From: Otatea glauca
Taxonomy: Eukaryota > Streptophyta > Magnoliopsida > Poales > Poaceae
DNA: 64,000 nucleotides
Assembly: GCA_036346275.1 (NCBI GenBank)
Contig: CM070713.1
Location: 69,184,382 to 69,248,381, forward strand
Direction of reading: 5' to 3'
Positions within the stretch are counted from its first letter, which is position 1. Each line of letters starts with the position of its first letter. The position numbers were made by a program, and so were the translations under genes. The notes below the pieces were generated by a model that was not told the DNA's origin, made no database searches, and saw nothing but the letters and a program-made list of their open reading frames with translations. Below, one piece after another: positions 48,974 to 61,376 of this stretch.

Positions 48974-51900
48974 TGTAAGGCCCCCATTTTTGATAAATGA
49001 ATACCAAAAATGGATACCATGTGCATACAGTACTAGTCCCATGATCAGTAGCTAGTACGCACAAATACAAATTGATATCACAGTCATACACAAACTTTAT
49101 TACACTGCGGAAGTAAGATTACATGTTATTTTTACAATACCAAAAGTAAAACTGCAGTGGAGACAACTTCTTGTAGTATGCCTTTTAACCTATTGTTCCA
49201 CAGGCAACTGACAAGGGAAAAATCCTTAGATAAATTCATCGTTAAATTCCCCGTATCCTGCATCAACGTAAGAATCGTCGGGTGTTTCTTCACCTAAAAA
49301 CATCAACATTGGCAAGTTGAGTACTTACGTACTCGCAAGACTTATGCAAATCCTAAAATACATGCAGGCCATTCCAATGAAAGGCTATTAAGGTTAATTT
49401 GCATAAAGCTGGTTTGAAATGTAAATATAGAATAATAGATTGCAAAATGGAATTTAAATAAAAGCAATTCAATATTGAAAGTGATAGAATGTAAGCATCA
49501 ATAAATCACGAATGTTTGGGTATACTGATCATACTCAAAACCATTTCCACCTACACACAGTGGAAATTACCAACATGTGGTAGAAACCATATTTTATGAA
49601 AGTAAGCAAAACTGCTAACTATGTGATGACTTTACCAAGTGTCCATGACCGCGGACGCGGCTAATCGATTAGTTTTACACTCTGCGAGGTATCTGACTTT
49701 CCCCACAAGACATGGTGACTCTTTGAGCAATCGATATTTGCACACCGCCTTTGGTGTGCCGCAGAGAGTCATGTTATAACGTTACATCATTTAAACCTAA
49801 CTTTGCACCAAAGACGGTGACGATAAACCCATTCGTGGAGTAAGAACTCGAGCATAGAAATGATGGAACTACCCACGATATGGTGTACACCGTTATATTG
49901 GTAGACGTTTAATCCATGATCACCTCGGTGTGGACGTCCCGTCGAGCAATTCATTAAGAAACAACTCGTACTACTCCGGTCTTCCAAGTGCAAAGCTAGT
50001 TTTAAACAACTTAATAAGTTAGAGCTGTCCCATACCAGCACTTGTGGTTGTATGAATATTCTTGGCCTGAAAACAACCCATAGTTCGGTCCTTAACTCGA
50101 CACGGGCAATAATCTCCACCCTACACTACGTGCAAAGACATGCACAACCGGCTATTGCCAATAATTGCCCGCATCTAAACCATAGTTTTATTTTTATTTT
50201 CCAACCAAAACACCAACCATAAAAATGGTCATACCCATTAAAAGTCATATCCAACATTTTTAATCATGTCAAAGTTTTATGTTTCTTTAAGCATGGCTAA
50301 GCATGTCACTAAATGTAAGTAACCCAGATTGACATTAATAATGTCTAAGCTATTCTAGGGTTTTCAAGGTTCACAATTTCCTACTTATCAAGGAAGTTCT
50401 ATAAGTCTACTGGTACAACTACCACTACCTGAAATATAGCAGATTTTAATAAAATAAAGTATGCAATTAAACATTTAATGAAAACATTTATAAAACTGGG
50501 ATCAATATGATCAAGGGGTTTTGCTTGCCTTGTTAAGTATCCTCGACTTCGAACTCCTGGTCGTCGAATACACCGAGTTCGTCGGATTCTACACGTCGTA
50601 CGGCGACATATAACAAATACCAAATTTCAATAGAGCCAAAAAGAAATCAGATTGAAATATTCAAATAAATAACTTCACAAATTCAGAAATGGTTGCAAGC
50701 ATTATTTGTTCTCATTTGCAATTTAAAGATTTAATCTATTTAAACCATTATTGTATTATTTACTACCCATTTTTATAACTTAAATTTTTCTTATAACACA
50801 CCCTATGTATTTTTACAGATTATGGTTCCTGAGATTACAAGGATTCTAATTAAATTTATTTTACTAAATTTGGAGGTTATTTGCAGAATTTTCATGTATA
50901 ACATATTTCTAACCTTTTCTTTGAATTTAAATTCGAAATCCAAATAAAATTCAATTCTGAAATATTTTTGAATATTCTGAATCTACTGGATTTTATATGA
51001 ATTTATAAATTCATTTCATCAAATTTGGTTAAGTGATTCAAAAGTTATAGCTATTTGAATGTCTAGGTTTTGAATAAATACTGAAAAATCAGAAAATTGC
51101 CGAAAATGGAAAGTGCGCTTTCGCGGGGAAAATGCGGTTTCCCTTTTTAGTGAACATGTTGGCGCCGACAAGCGGGTCCACAGTCGGCGGCCAGTGTGGT
51201 TGCTGAGTTACCGCGCGAGGTCGAGGCGGGGCGACAGCGGCGACTCACGCGCGCAAGCGATCGGCCGGCCGGGTCCACGCGGCGATGACTAACGCAGCGT
51301 GGCGTGGTCGACTAGTCGGGCCCGCTAGGCGTGACGCGGCTCGGCGAAGAGGTTGACCGACCGGGCCCAGAGCGGCAGCGACGCAAAGATGCTAAGCGTG
51401 TCGGTAACGACACCCGCCCCAGATGGCGTGGTGTGCGCACGGTCGCCGACAGTGGGGCCGCAGCGGTGACCCGCAGCGGCGCAGCACACCCCGAGCTTCG
51501 CCGGCGGCGAACAGTAGCCGGGCGACGAATCGATTCCACCAGAGGCACCAGCGGACCAAGGCGCACCTTTGGGTGGCGGCGCGGTGAGCTGAGGTGGTCG
51601 GGAAGGCGGTCGGCACCGGCGAGGGGCGGCGGAACTCACGGCCGGCCGGCGAACCTGCAAACGAAGCTATCCTAGGCTTGAAGATCACCACTACGAGCAT
51701 CAGTGAGCTACAAGGGTTCCATTTCTGGCTTTGGTTCGAAGAATGGATGGCGGAGGGAGGTTCTCACCGTGCGCGGGCGGCGACGAAAGAAGATCACGGC
51801 GGAGGAGCTCGCCGGGGAAGAAAGAGCTTCGACCGAGGTTCGGGACGAGCTCCTGGAAGCACGAGGGAGCTTCGGGCGAAGTTAATTTGGACGAAATGGT

Positions 51901-53020
51901 TTGTGGCAGAAGATTTGGGGTTTTGCCCTCTTTCGGGTTTTTGCTGTCGCCGAACAAGACGAACAAAGCAGCGGTGGAATGGCTTCTCGGGGGCGGTGGG
52001 TGGTGCTGACGAAATGAGAGGGTTTATATAGGAGAGGAAGTCGGTTTGGCGCGGTGCGAGAAAATCAGAAGCGGTGTCGGCGGGAGAGAGGCGAGAGAGA
52101 GGGAAGAAGAACGCTGGTGAGAGACGCTGACACGCTGGGGCCGATGACAGCGGCTGTCGGTGAGGTGTCTCACCGACAGCCCGAGCCCACATGTCGTGAG
52201 AGGAAAAAACTCTGGCGAAGGCTCGGGATAGGACGGGATTTCAACGGCGTTTTCGATGGTCAAAACGACACGAAAGTTTATAAAATTTTTAACATAGGTC
52301 TGCTCGGATATTACCAGATTCCTGTAAAAATTTAAATATTTTATGATGCATGTATATTTTAATAAAAATCTGACAATGCAACTATTGCTGCATTGCCCAA
52401 TCGGTTTTTCTTTTAATTTGCGACTTAAATGAAGTGATTATTTTACAAAACTTTTTATGGCAGTCTGAAATGGTATTATACACCTTATTTAAAAATTAAA
52501 TATTTTAATTATTAATATTTAATTTTTAAAAATTCTGACATTACTGTTTTCCAGTTTATTTATTCACTGTTTTTGAATTTTTAAAATTATAAAATGATTT
52601 ATTAAATTCTTGATATTTTTACTGGATGTTTATAATGTTTTGATGTCGGCAAGATAAAAATATTGGGTCAGGATGACTACCAGATATTTTTACCAAATTA
52701 TTTTACCCTTTTACCCTGAGATATTTACACATGATTATCTTTGATTAATTATTATTTTTATAAATTCAGGTTACCCACCGACTTAAGCAATCTGAGTAGA
52801 GTCCTCAGATATTTATGGTGGCTTTGATAAATTTTTGTTGAATTAACATTTTTACTTTTTACCATTTTCCATTTATTATCTTCTTTGTTTCACTTTCTTG
52901 CATTTAAAGAAAAGCCAAAAGAATATTCAGAAAATCCAGAAAATTCAGAGATTTCGAAAATAATACACAAAATATTTTTCTTTCATTTTTCTTTATTTTA
53001 TGATTTTTTAGGCTGTTACA
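48974..53020 (-). mobile_element. 4.0-kb solo LTR, probably Ty3-gypsy type
   Basis: The ends read TGTAAGGCC and GGCTGTTACA, flanked by the perfect 5-bp TSD TACTG (48969-48973 and 53021-53025). No primer-binding site, polypurine tract or pol motif lies inside, so it is a solo LTR or a LARD-like derivative. On the minus strand it begins TGTAACAGCC, has a TATA box at 52030-52023, and then a GC-rich exon-like stretch down to about 51170. This layout is typical of the long gypsy LTRs of grasses. The open frames in that stretch have no domain I recognise. Confidence 0.75.
52023..52030 (-). promoter_or_regulatory. TATA box of the 4.0-kb LTR
   Basis: TATATAAA on the minus strand stands just upstream of the GC-rich transcribed-looking part and indicates the LTR orientation. 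Confidence 0.55.
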
Positions 53021-54284
53021 TACTGCACCTAAGGACGATAGTACCGCTCGGTCGGTACTACCGCCCCTTTGAGGTCGATAGTCATTTTCTAGAAGTGATG
53101 TTTTCTCAGAGTGTTTGGAGGCCGGAGCTACCGACCATGTGGGAGCGGTACTACTGGAGGTACGGTACTAGCCCTATGGGGCGGTAGGTATTTTCCAGAG
53201 CACGTGTTGCTCATGAATTCTCTGGACGGTGCTACCGGCGTTGGAGGCTAGTACTACCACTCGAGCGGTAGTACCGCTCCTACATGGGTGGTAGTACTGA
53301 GCCACTTTGCAAAGGCTAGTTTTTTGTCCTGTTTTTTTATCGTTGGAGACGAGGCCGGTACTGCTGGCCGGCCAGTAGTACCGTATTTGCTGATTTTTGC
53401 CTATTTTAACCCTCAACGGTTAGTTTTCTTTGGGGAGGCTATAAAAGGAGTCTTAAGGCTGGTATTTGTGGTTGCTATGTTTATTGAGCATTTTGGAGGA
53501 GTTGTGCATATGTTTCACTCCCTAATTTGGTTGTAAGAGCGATTCTAATTTACATGTGTTACAATTAGAAGTAGGTTGAACGCTCCTTGTACATGTATTG
53601 CACTTGGAGGAGAGCCTTGTGCATGTGTTGCACTTGGTGGTCACCATTGTGCATGTGTTTCACTTGGTGAGGTTCAAGCTAGGAGGCTTGACCTATTACT
53701 CTTTATGTTTGCCGACACCTAAACGGCGTAGCGGCGTCGTGCGTGGTGACCTTCTCAAAGGAGATTGTGAGAAGGCCCAGCAAGTCTGTGAAGGTTGGAG
53801 CTCGCCTACCCGAAGAGGGAAAGAGGTACCACTAGTGGATTTGAGGTGGGTGCTCAATTCGTGGAGCCAGTCCAATTCATTTGGGTTTACCTCAACGTGA
53901 ACTAGGGAAGACCGACAAGCCTCTGAACACCACAATAAAAAGTATTGTGTCTTATTATGGTTTGCTCTCTTGTTCTCATTTACATTCAAGCATTTATATT
54001 CATAGAATTAAATTGATTGATTGTTTGTCTTTTAGGATTTTAAATCATAGTTAGAGACTTAGTTTATTAGTGCACTTAATGAGCCTAATTAATTTAGGTT
54101 TTAATTGTCAAAACCTTATAATTACGCTTTCGTATATTATTTAGGTTTTGATATATGTGTTGATACGTTAGTTATAGAGAGAAGTTTTAAAACCGTCTAT
54201 TCACCCTTCTCTAGTCGGCATCCTCGACCTTACAAAAGGTTCTTTAAAATTTATTAAGAAACTTAATAGGGCAATAAAATGGAG

Positions 54285-54751
54285 ACTTCTTGGCTTTTCT
54301 AGCCTCCGCCGCTCTGTTTGTTTTTTTGCAAATCTAGCTTCCTCGCGCACGATTTTGCAAATCTAGCCCCCACTGCGCCAGGGTTGCGCTGAAGCCGGTG
54401 TTCCGTAGTCCAAGAGCATGGAAGTCGGCGGAGCCCCGCCGACCACGGGAATAGCATGGTTCACCGCGGCAGGGCTGCTTCCGTGCTCCTCGGGCGAGGA
54501 AACAAGCTCCTGCCACGCTCACCGCCGTGCTCGTGCCTGTCCGCGCTCCCGCGCTCCCACGCGGCCTGTCGCGCCCGCCCACGCTTCCGCGCTCTACAAC
54601 ACGCTTGGCCTCCTCCAGCGCTCCCTGGCCTCGGAACGCTAACTTCCGCACAACCCGAGCGTGGTGGGGGCTAGATTTGTAAATCCATACGCGAGAGAGC
54701 TATATTTGCAAAAAAATCGGAGCGGCGGGGGCTAGAAAAGCCAATAATTGT
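54285..54751. mobile_element. Non-autonomous MULE, 467 bp, Pack-MULE candidate
   Basis: Inverted ends of about 95 bp share TTGGCTTTTCTAGCC, GCCGCTC and CAAATCTAGCCCCCAC. The 9-bp flanks AAAATGGAG (54276-54284) and AAAATGGAA (54752-54760) differ at one base. The interior (about 54375-54645) is strongly GC-rich, unlike its surroundings, and could be a captured gene fragment, although no protein family is recognised. Confidence 0.8.
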
Positions 54752-54760
54752 AAAATGGAA

Positions 54761-55667
54761 GAGGCACATGAGTTGTTTAATAGATCACAAGACCTCTAGA
54801 TTGTCTGATGTCTTGGTATCAAGCTAACTAGGAGAGAATAAAACACTGTAGTTGATGGGTGTTCCATGGCACAACATGCGATTGTATATTACGATAGGAT
54901 TGCCGATCTGTTTTGGTCTTTCAGTTGAAAAGTGTTGTGGAGTACTGCTAATCTTACTTGTCAAGAGCTGTCGATTTGCCATTCACTTGACAAAAATGAA
55001 CATTGTTGCAGAGTAGAACCATACAAGAGAACAGGGACAAGCCTGTTACTACTTTGTTATTCTAATGGTCAGAGAATATTGACAATGCATTGTTGTAAGA
55101 GGTACAAGCATATGCAAACGTGTCACAAATTCTAGCGGGAAAAGCAAGTATTCATACCTTATATGGCCCAATAGTTTTTAGTTGGTGCATTACCCCTCAT
55201 TTAATAGAAAAGGCAGCAAATAGCCAAGTTGCACTGTACGTCACCTAATGTTTCATAAGAAACATAACTAATGATCTAGCAATTGGTGTCCAGCAACCAT
55301 TGAAAAGTCTATGCTGATTTTATAAAGTAGATGCCACTTTGTGGTTAAATGCGTCCAAATAGTTGAAGGAATCAACCCGCAAGACGCAAGTTAATGTCGC
55401 AATGAACCTCAAATGCAGACTAATAAGATAACAGTCGCAACTCGCAAGATTTATGATGTAGTACGGGCAAACCTCCATTGTCATATGCTGGCCGAGGAAA
55501 GTGAAGTCGGACATGTAAATAATCGTCGGTTCAAGAGGGAGGGCACTCAGGGAAGAAACTTGATGTTGTAATATGCGATTGGAGTTTGGAACCCCTCCCT
55601 GGTCATGGAACGATCCCCGGTGAGGCGATTCGAGGAACACCGTAGGGGCATGGAACCAACTCACCAA
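54761..55667. other. Intergenic, nothing recognised
   Basis: The 115-residue minus-strand frame at 55320-55667 has no known motif, and no transposon ends or RNA genes are seen. Confidence 0.4.
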
Positions 55668-56772
55668 TAGGGGTGCACAATTTTTAATCGAAACCGAACC
55701 GAATTAACCGAAAAAAAATCTGTTTTTTCAGTTTTCGGTTCGATTTGTATTTCAACTATGTTCGGTTTTTGGTACTCAGTTCGGTTTTTGAATTTTAGAC
55801 ACCGAATTAACCGAACTACCGAAGGTCCTCACCCAGTCACAGAGTCACCCCCATCGGCACTAGCGCTCCATTTGCCCAATCCTCAATTCCCCGCAATCCC
55901 GCACCAAGGGCCTAGTCTCCTTCCTCAGATTCCTCTCCCTGCGCCCCCTCACCTCCTCCCTCACAGCCGTCGCCATGCCGCTTCCCTCCCTCTCCCCTCA
56001 GTCCGTGCTCGGCTCGGTGGCTCCCTCCCGCAGCCACGGTCCTGCCCCGTTCTCCCTCCATCCCTCGCCTCCCTATCACACGGCCACGCTCCTCGGCCCT
56101 CGCACCCGCCGCCTTCCTCTCTCTCCGCCTCTTCGTCTCTTCCCGCGCGAGGCTCCCTCCTGCCATCTCCACCCCCTCGCGACAGGGAAACCACAGATCC
56201 ACCGACGACACGGCGATGGCATGTGCTGCTACGACGGGTGCGGGCGGGGCGACGGCCGGCAAGGCGGGTGAGCTGGAGGCCACGGCCGAGGCGGGATGCG
56301 TGGTGGTGTGGATGAGCTAGCGCTGTGCAGATCAATCTGTCGACTTGGAGACTCATGCAACTGATCTGGTGAGCATGCTTGATGCTGTTATTTATGTATA
56401 TACAAATAAAGGAAACCATTCTTGATTTGCTTCATCTCTAATCATCTCGGTCTTATCATCTTGGACCTGTTGTTTTCTGGAGCCTTCTCAGTTCCTTGGT
56501 TGGATTTGGTCGTGCGATTCAGATTGATCTCCTCTGGCTCAAAGAGGTATCCTAGAGAGCTCCGGCCAGTCGGCCACACCCTCTGCCCCCTCCTCAGCTC
56601 ATCTTCTTCTTACCTTCTCCTTTCTGCGGGTGTGCGAGTGGGTGTTGTGTTGAACATGGCTGTCGGGGAACCAAAAAACCGAACCGGATTTTTTTGGTTA
56701 ATTCGGTTCGGTTCTATTGACGGTTTTCAAAAAACGAATTTTTTAAACGAAAAAACCGAATGCCCACACCTA
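55668..56772. mobile_element. Probable hAT-like non-autonomous element with GC-rich core
   Basis: The left end TAGGGGTGCACAATTT and the right end reversed TAGGTGTGGGCATTCGG, each followed by CGAACCGAATTAACCG-type words, form imperfect inverted ends. The core (55830-56300) is GC-rich with Pro/Ser-type frames on both strands. No 8-bp TSD could be matched, so the superfamily is tentative. Confidence 0.6.
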
Positions 56773-56830
56773 CCAGGCAGTCGGTAATGCGAGTTGCTCG
56801 TGGACCTAGGCAACATCGACTGAGATCGAT

Positions 56831-58767
56831 TTTTTTGAAATAATATTTTTAATGAAAAATTACATAAATGATATGCTAAAAAATTACAAAAATACCTACC
56901 CGTAGCGATTTGAACTGGCGAGAAAGAGTTGTTGCCAGTTGAAAAAGCGACTAACCGCTCTCTGTCGCCATTCCAACTGGCGACAGAGAGGCATAAAGCA
57001 GCAGGCCCTGGCCTTCGGCCTTAGTACAACCGACCGAACAAAAATACAACCGAGCGGCGGTAGAAAAAAAAGAGGGGCGGCGTGATAGAAAAAAGAGAGG
57101 AGGAGGAGGGGGAAGATGAGGAAGAGAAGGGGAGAGGAAGAATAAAGATTCGTTATAAAATTTTTATGAGTAATTTAAATTTGAAATGCATTTTAGTAAC
57201 CATATCAAATAGATGGGTATGTAATTAGGTTTGTAGAGTAATAAGTATTTAGATAGATGATATAGGGACCGGATTAATTAGGGTTGTAAGTAATTAGTCC
57301 CGTAGAGTAGTAATAGTTATTTACGCATATGACTTAGAGACCATATTAATTAGTTTTGTAAGTAATTAACTGTGTAGATTGGTAATAGTTTTTTACATTA
57401 ATGAGTTGACGATCGGATTATTTAGGTATGTATGTTATTAGGTGTATATAGTAACAATAGTTATGGACATAAAAAACTGCGAGAATTATACGAGATACTA
57501 TGCAGTTGAAAAAATTAATGTTGGTATGGTTACAGTAGTTTTTTTAAGTAGTGTAGAGTACATCGTCGTGGTATGTACGTGTAGAAGTATGGATAGGTTG
57601 AGAATTTAAAAAGTGCTAGCGTGATGTTGTTGTGCACATATTAAAAATTTTTGAAATGATTGACAGTTATGGATGAACAAGTACAATTTAAAAATACACT
57701 ATAGAGAAGGGGTTCCGTACATGGGTGCACAAGGAGTGGAACTTAGTCATTTTCCAAATGTGGTGGCTGGCCTATCACCTGCCGGGGAGCATTCATGGAG
57801 CAAAGTTAACAGATGGTTGTACTACATGTTCTCGCTGGATCATAAATTGCATGACCTCAAGCTGCACGGAGTAGGGTGTCGGAGACGGGATTTCATGTGC
57901 TGGGAGTTAATGGAACTGAAGGGCCGAAGTCCTAGAGCTCGTATATAAGATTGATGACTGAGAAAGGTTGGCCATTATTGTTGTTGGCGCAAGTATTTCA
58001 AAAACCAATGTCGGTCATGCGACGCAGGAGGAGGTTGTTGGTGATGAACTAGAGGAAGTTGGGGAGAGCAGCCGAACCGGAGAATGCTTAGTGAGGCAAG
58101 ATATTAGCTCGAGTCAAGAGGGTGTACAAGGCGAGGAATTTGACGTTCCAATGCCAGATGTGTAGGTACCAATTGGTGTGGCAGACGAGGGAGAACAAAT
58201 TGAATCGTTGGTTGAAGCGATGGAGGCAGAGAGCCAGGACTACGAGGCTTTGAGTAACGACGAAGACGATGAAGAGTATTTCCCTGCGGAGTGGGATGAG
58301 TGTCAATCAAAATAGATTTCATATGATACTAAATTCCATCTAAGATCAAAAAATGGTGTCAAGAATTCTCTTTTAAATTGAGGATTGTAGTTGGTTTGCT
58401 TTTCAGCTTGTCCCATAAAAAATACCGATAATTTTGTTTTGTTTGCGACTAAAATCTCAACTACACATCTCTGCTTGATACAAAAATTTTAGTGCATATT
58501 TATAACTTGTAATGATTTTTATACAAAATATTAGAACTGCCTTCTTTTATCCTCTTCTTCCCCTCTCGTCTCTTCTGAGCCTTCTGGCGATAGAGATCTG
58601 AACCGTTGGCGACAACTCTCTGTCGCCGTTCCAATTGGCGATAGAGGGTTTGTCGCGGGTTGAAACGATGACTGACTCTCTCTCCAGTTCAAAGCGCGAT
58701 ATGTAGTTTTTTTGTATATTATTTTTGTAATTTTTTATTAAAAAATATTATTTAAAAAAATTGGACG
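56831..58767 (+). mobile_element. MULE, 1.9 kb, with transposase fragment
   Basis: Flanks GAGATCGAT (56822-56830) and GAGATCAAT (58768-58776) give a 9-bp TSD with one mismatch. The inverted ends share AAATAATATTTTT and AAAAATTACA and resemble those of the 708-bp foldback MULE at 30170. Just inside are self-complementary CTGTCGCC...GGCGACAG units (about 56960 and 58620). Confidence 0.8.
57673..58314 (+). pseudogene. MuDR-type transposase N-terminal fragment
   Basis: Frames reading H-Y-R-E-G-V-P-Y, C-R-R-R-D-F-M-C-W-E-L and the acidic A-L-S-N-D-E-D-D-E-E-Y-F-P-A-E-W follow the order seen in the N-terminal part of grass MULE transposases. The frame is broken by a stop after 57948 and another at 58165. 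No catalytic DDE region is present. Confidence 0.6.
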
Positions 58768-58776
58768 GAGATCAAT

Positions 58777-60904
58777 GGTAGAAAGCTAGAAACAATCCGA
58801 AGCAAGGGAGGCGAGTAGGGCGGTGTTGCGTGCCTGATCCAAACCGAGGGAGATGAGAAATGAGAAGACGCGGTAACGAACAAATCCGTGGTGGTGGATT
58901 GGAAATTTGGAAGCGATGCGCACTAAGCACCGATCTCGTCTTCCAGCCCAATAGCCCAAAAGGTTTTCGTCTTTTGGACACTTCGCAAGTTAGTTTTGTC
59001 TTTCGGCCATCTTTGGGCCCGGCATGGTTGGTACGTTTGTTTGGGCCCACGCAAAGTGCAAACTGCTGGTCGGTTGCTGATCTTATGGCCGGAAATGCTG
59101 CTGGACTGGCTTCTTGGTCCAAATATTCGGTGATACGATAGGAACCTGAGGCGATACGGTCGGAATTCTTCGGCCCTATGTTTTGATCTGCTCCAACGGC
59201 ATTAAGCAATTAGTTGGAGGTTTTAGGCCTGCTGAGCTACAGGTCGATACTAGGTCGTCGCTTTTCTAGTCTCTCGTCTCGTGTTTGGTAAATGTAGCGT
59301 CTCTATAAATATATTTATAGATTTAACTCTATGTCTCATAATAGAAGACGCGGCATACGATACTTATCCCATAACGCGCTAGAGGAGCGTGGGAGCAAGC
59401 GAGCAGGTGCAGGGCTAGGCGTGGCAGCCTGGGGAGCGTGGCAGCCGTAGTCTCACGAGCTTCGGTGACCTTCTATGACAGGAGAGATAGAAGGTGACAT
59501 TCCTGCACTTTCGTGGTTAGAAATGGAGCTAAATCTATGAATACATTCGTGGGCTAAATTTGAAAAAAAAACAGAGATAAAAGTAGTTAGAAAACTGATG
59601 ATTCCTGCTGCTAACGCTGGCTACAATTGTTATGGGACCATTCCATCTTCGGCGCATATATTGAGCTCTATCATCTTCGGCGCTGTAGGCGGCCTATTAT
59701 TGCAGCATAGCGTGCTACTGTGGAAGCCTGAATGAGTGGAATACACTTGTTTCCCAGATTGCAGCCGATCCACGTCCATAAAAGATTGGACTAGTGCTTC
59801 TATCGTATTAACTCTCAATAACTGTTAATATAATTTGTATAAATTTTAAAACAAGTAAAAAGATAAGTAACTAGTATTAATTCTTTATCTATGTTTTAAT
59901 ATTTATGTAACTTTTAAAAATAGACATATAGAGTCATCTCTCAAAAGATTGGTGTTGCATTTATTACACAGCGCGGTAAATTCTGTATTTCTGTACACCA
60001 GTGTCATACTGTCATGGAGCGAAGTGGAGCAGCAACCGTGGGCATTCCTCACTGTTTCTCTCCGATCGAAGGGACGCAATATGCCAATATCATTGGTCTT
60101 GTGCACTGAGGGAGTAAGCAGTAGTATTAGCTTAGCTGGTGCGTACTCCGTTCTCAAAAGTCAAAAAGACTCGAGCTAAAAAGGCCTAAACCATCCGCCT
60201 TAATTTCTTAATCACCTCGTGCCCGCGAGAACACGTGGTGCGCGCTTTGCTTCGCATTGGCAAACGTAAACAAACCTATACACGAGCAAAAGGCAAACGA
60301 CGTGTCCCCTTCGCTTTACTTGTCTCCCTTTTTCTCCGATAGAAAGCGTGTCTCCATCGCATGCGCCGTGCGGTCGTAGGTGAGCGGCCACCGGACAAAC
60401 GCGCGCGGTCGTGCCGAATCGCGAGATTCCGCCGCAGCGCCTGGGGAAGCAGCCTGCGCGACCCGAGACATCCCGGCTTAGAAAATTCGCCGCGCGCTCG
60501 ATCGGCCGCGTGTGGGTCGCCACGCTCGCAGTCGCTGCACGGCCACCATCCGTTCCCGCATCGCCGCACGTAACCCCTTCCCAGAGTTGGGACGACCCGA
60601 TCGCGATTCGCGAGAGCAGCTAGGCAGGTACGGACGGTGCACACTGCGCGGCGTGCGCACCCGCGCCCTGTGGTAGTGTGGCTCTCTTGTAACCTCCAGT
60701 TCGTTGATTTGACTAATCATAATTAATTTAGCGTTTGGATTTGCCATGCGATTGAAAATTCTAGAACGGATGCGGAGAGCAAACTCGCTGAGCATATCGA
60801 ATAGTTGTGCACAACGGGCTTGCGCGTCGGAGCAAGGAATCATCGACACAGTCAAAAGATTCTAACAGAGAGAAAAGATTTGTTGGAACATCTAAAAAAA
60901 ATCA
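58777..60904. other. Intergenic, no gene supported
   Basis: Open frames at 58772-59209 (minus) and in the GC-rich block 60200-60650 lack motifs and overlap on both strands. No transposon ends were found. The GC-rich block could be an unrecognised exon or element core. Confidence 0.35.
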
Positions 60905-61376
60905 AATAGTATAAATTTTAAAAATAGCAAAAGTTTAATCATGATCCGAATTTTTTTTATGGTAGCTCGATCATTCTCCTAAGACCCTTTTAACAAATTT
61001 TAAAGAATTTACAAATCAGTAGCTCAATCAAATCATCGACCCCACTTTAAATGTGTCGGCAGCATTGTCTAGAATTTTTTAAAAATCATAAAAGCTTGAT
61101 CACGGTTTGGAATTTTTATGGTAGCGTAGGCATGCTCTCAGGACCCTCCTCAAAAAAAAAAATCATGAAACTGCAAATTTAGTAGCTCAACTAAATCAGC
61201 GAAGTTGCTTTAAACGCATTAGTAGCATTGACTGAATTTTTAAAAATCGCACATGTTTGATCATGATCTAGAATTTTTATGGTAGGTTAGACATGCTTTG
61301 AGGACCATCCTAATTTTTTTTCAAAAATTTACAACATGATTTAGCAGTTCAATAAAATCAGCTAAATTTACTACCT
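60905..61376. repeat. 161-bp tandem repeat, about 2.9 copies
   Basis: The block AAAAAT(C/A) followed by GCAAAAGTTTAATCATG-type text starts at 60920, 61081 and 61242, exactly 161 bp apart each time. Each is followed by GAATTTTTATGGTAG and an AGGACC-like word. The copies are clearly diverged in sequence but keep register. Confidence 0.8.

Larger units (their letters stand above)
33957..54234 (+). mobile_element. Solo LTR (copy B, about 2.2 kb) split by three later insertions
   Basis: The outer ends read TGTAAG (33957) and CTTACA (54234). They are flanked by AAATG (33952-33956) and AAAGG (54235-54239), a 5-bp TSD with one mismatch. Its own sequence is 33957-34097, about 45544-46104, about 48673-48973 and 53026-54234. 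The last part has GGTACTACCG-type palindromes and text shared with the LTRs at 28366 and 62577 (for example AGATTGTGAGAAG...CCCAGCAAG). No primer-binding site follows 54234, so it is a solo LTR. The three inserts are listed separately. Confidence 0.7.

Noticed and set aside
51312..52192. Several GC-rich frames on both strands
   Set aside because: They lie in the GC-rich part of a solo LTR, overlap each other and have no recognised domain.
55758..56419. Frames up to 185 residues in an hAT-like core
   Set aside because: Frames open on both strands with Pro/Ser/Arg-rich text and begin inside the element's own end repeat.
60200..60650. GC-rich block as a host exon
   Set aside because: Frames on both strands, none with a domain, and no consistent splice sites could be placed.
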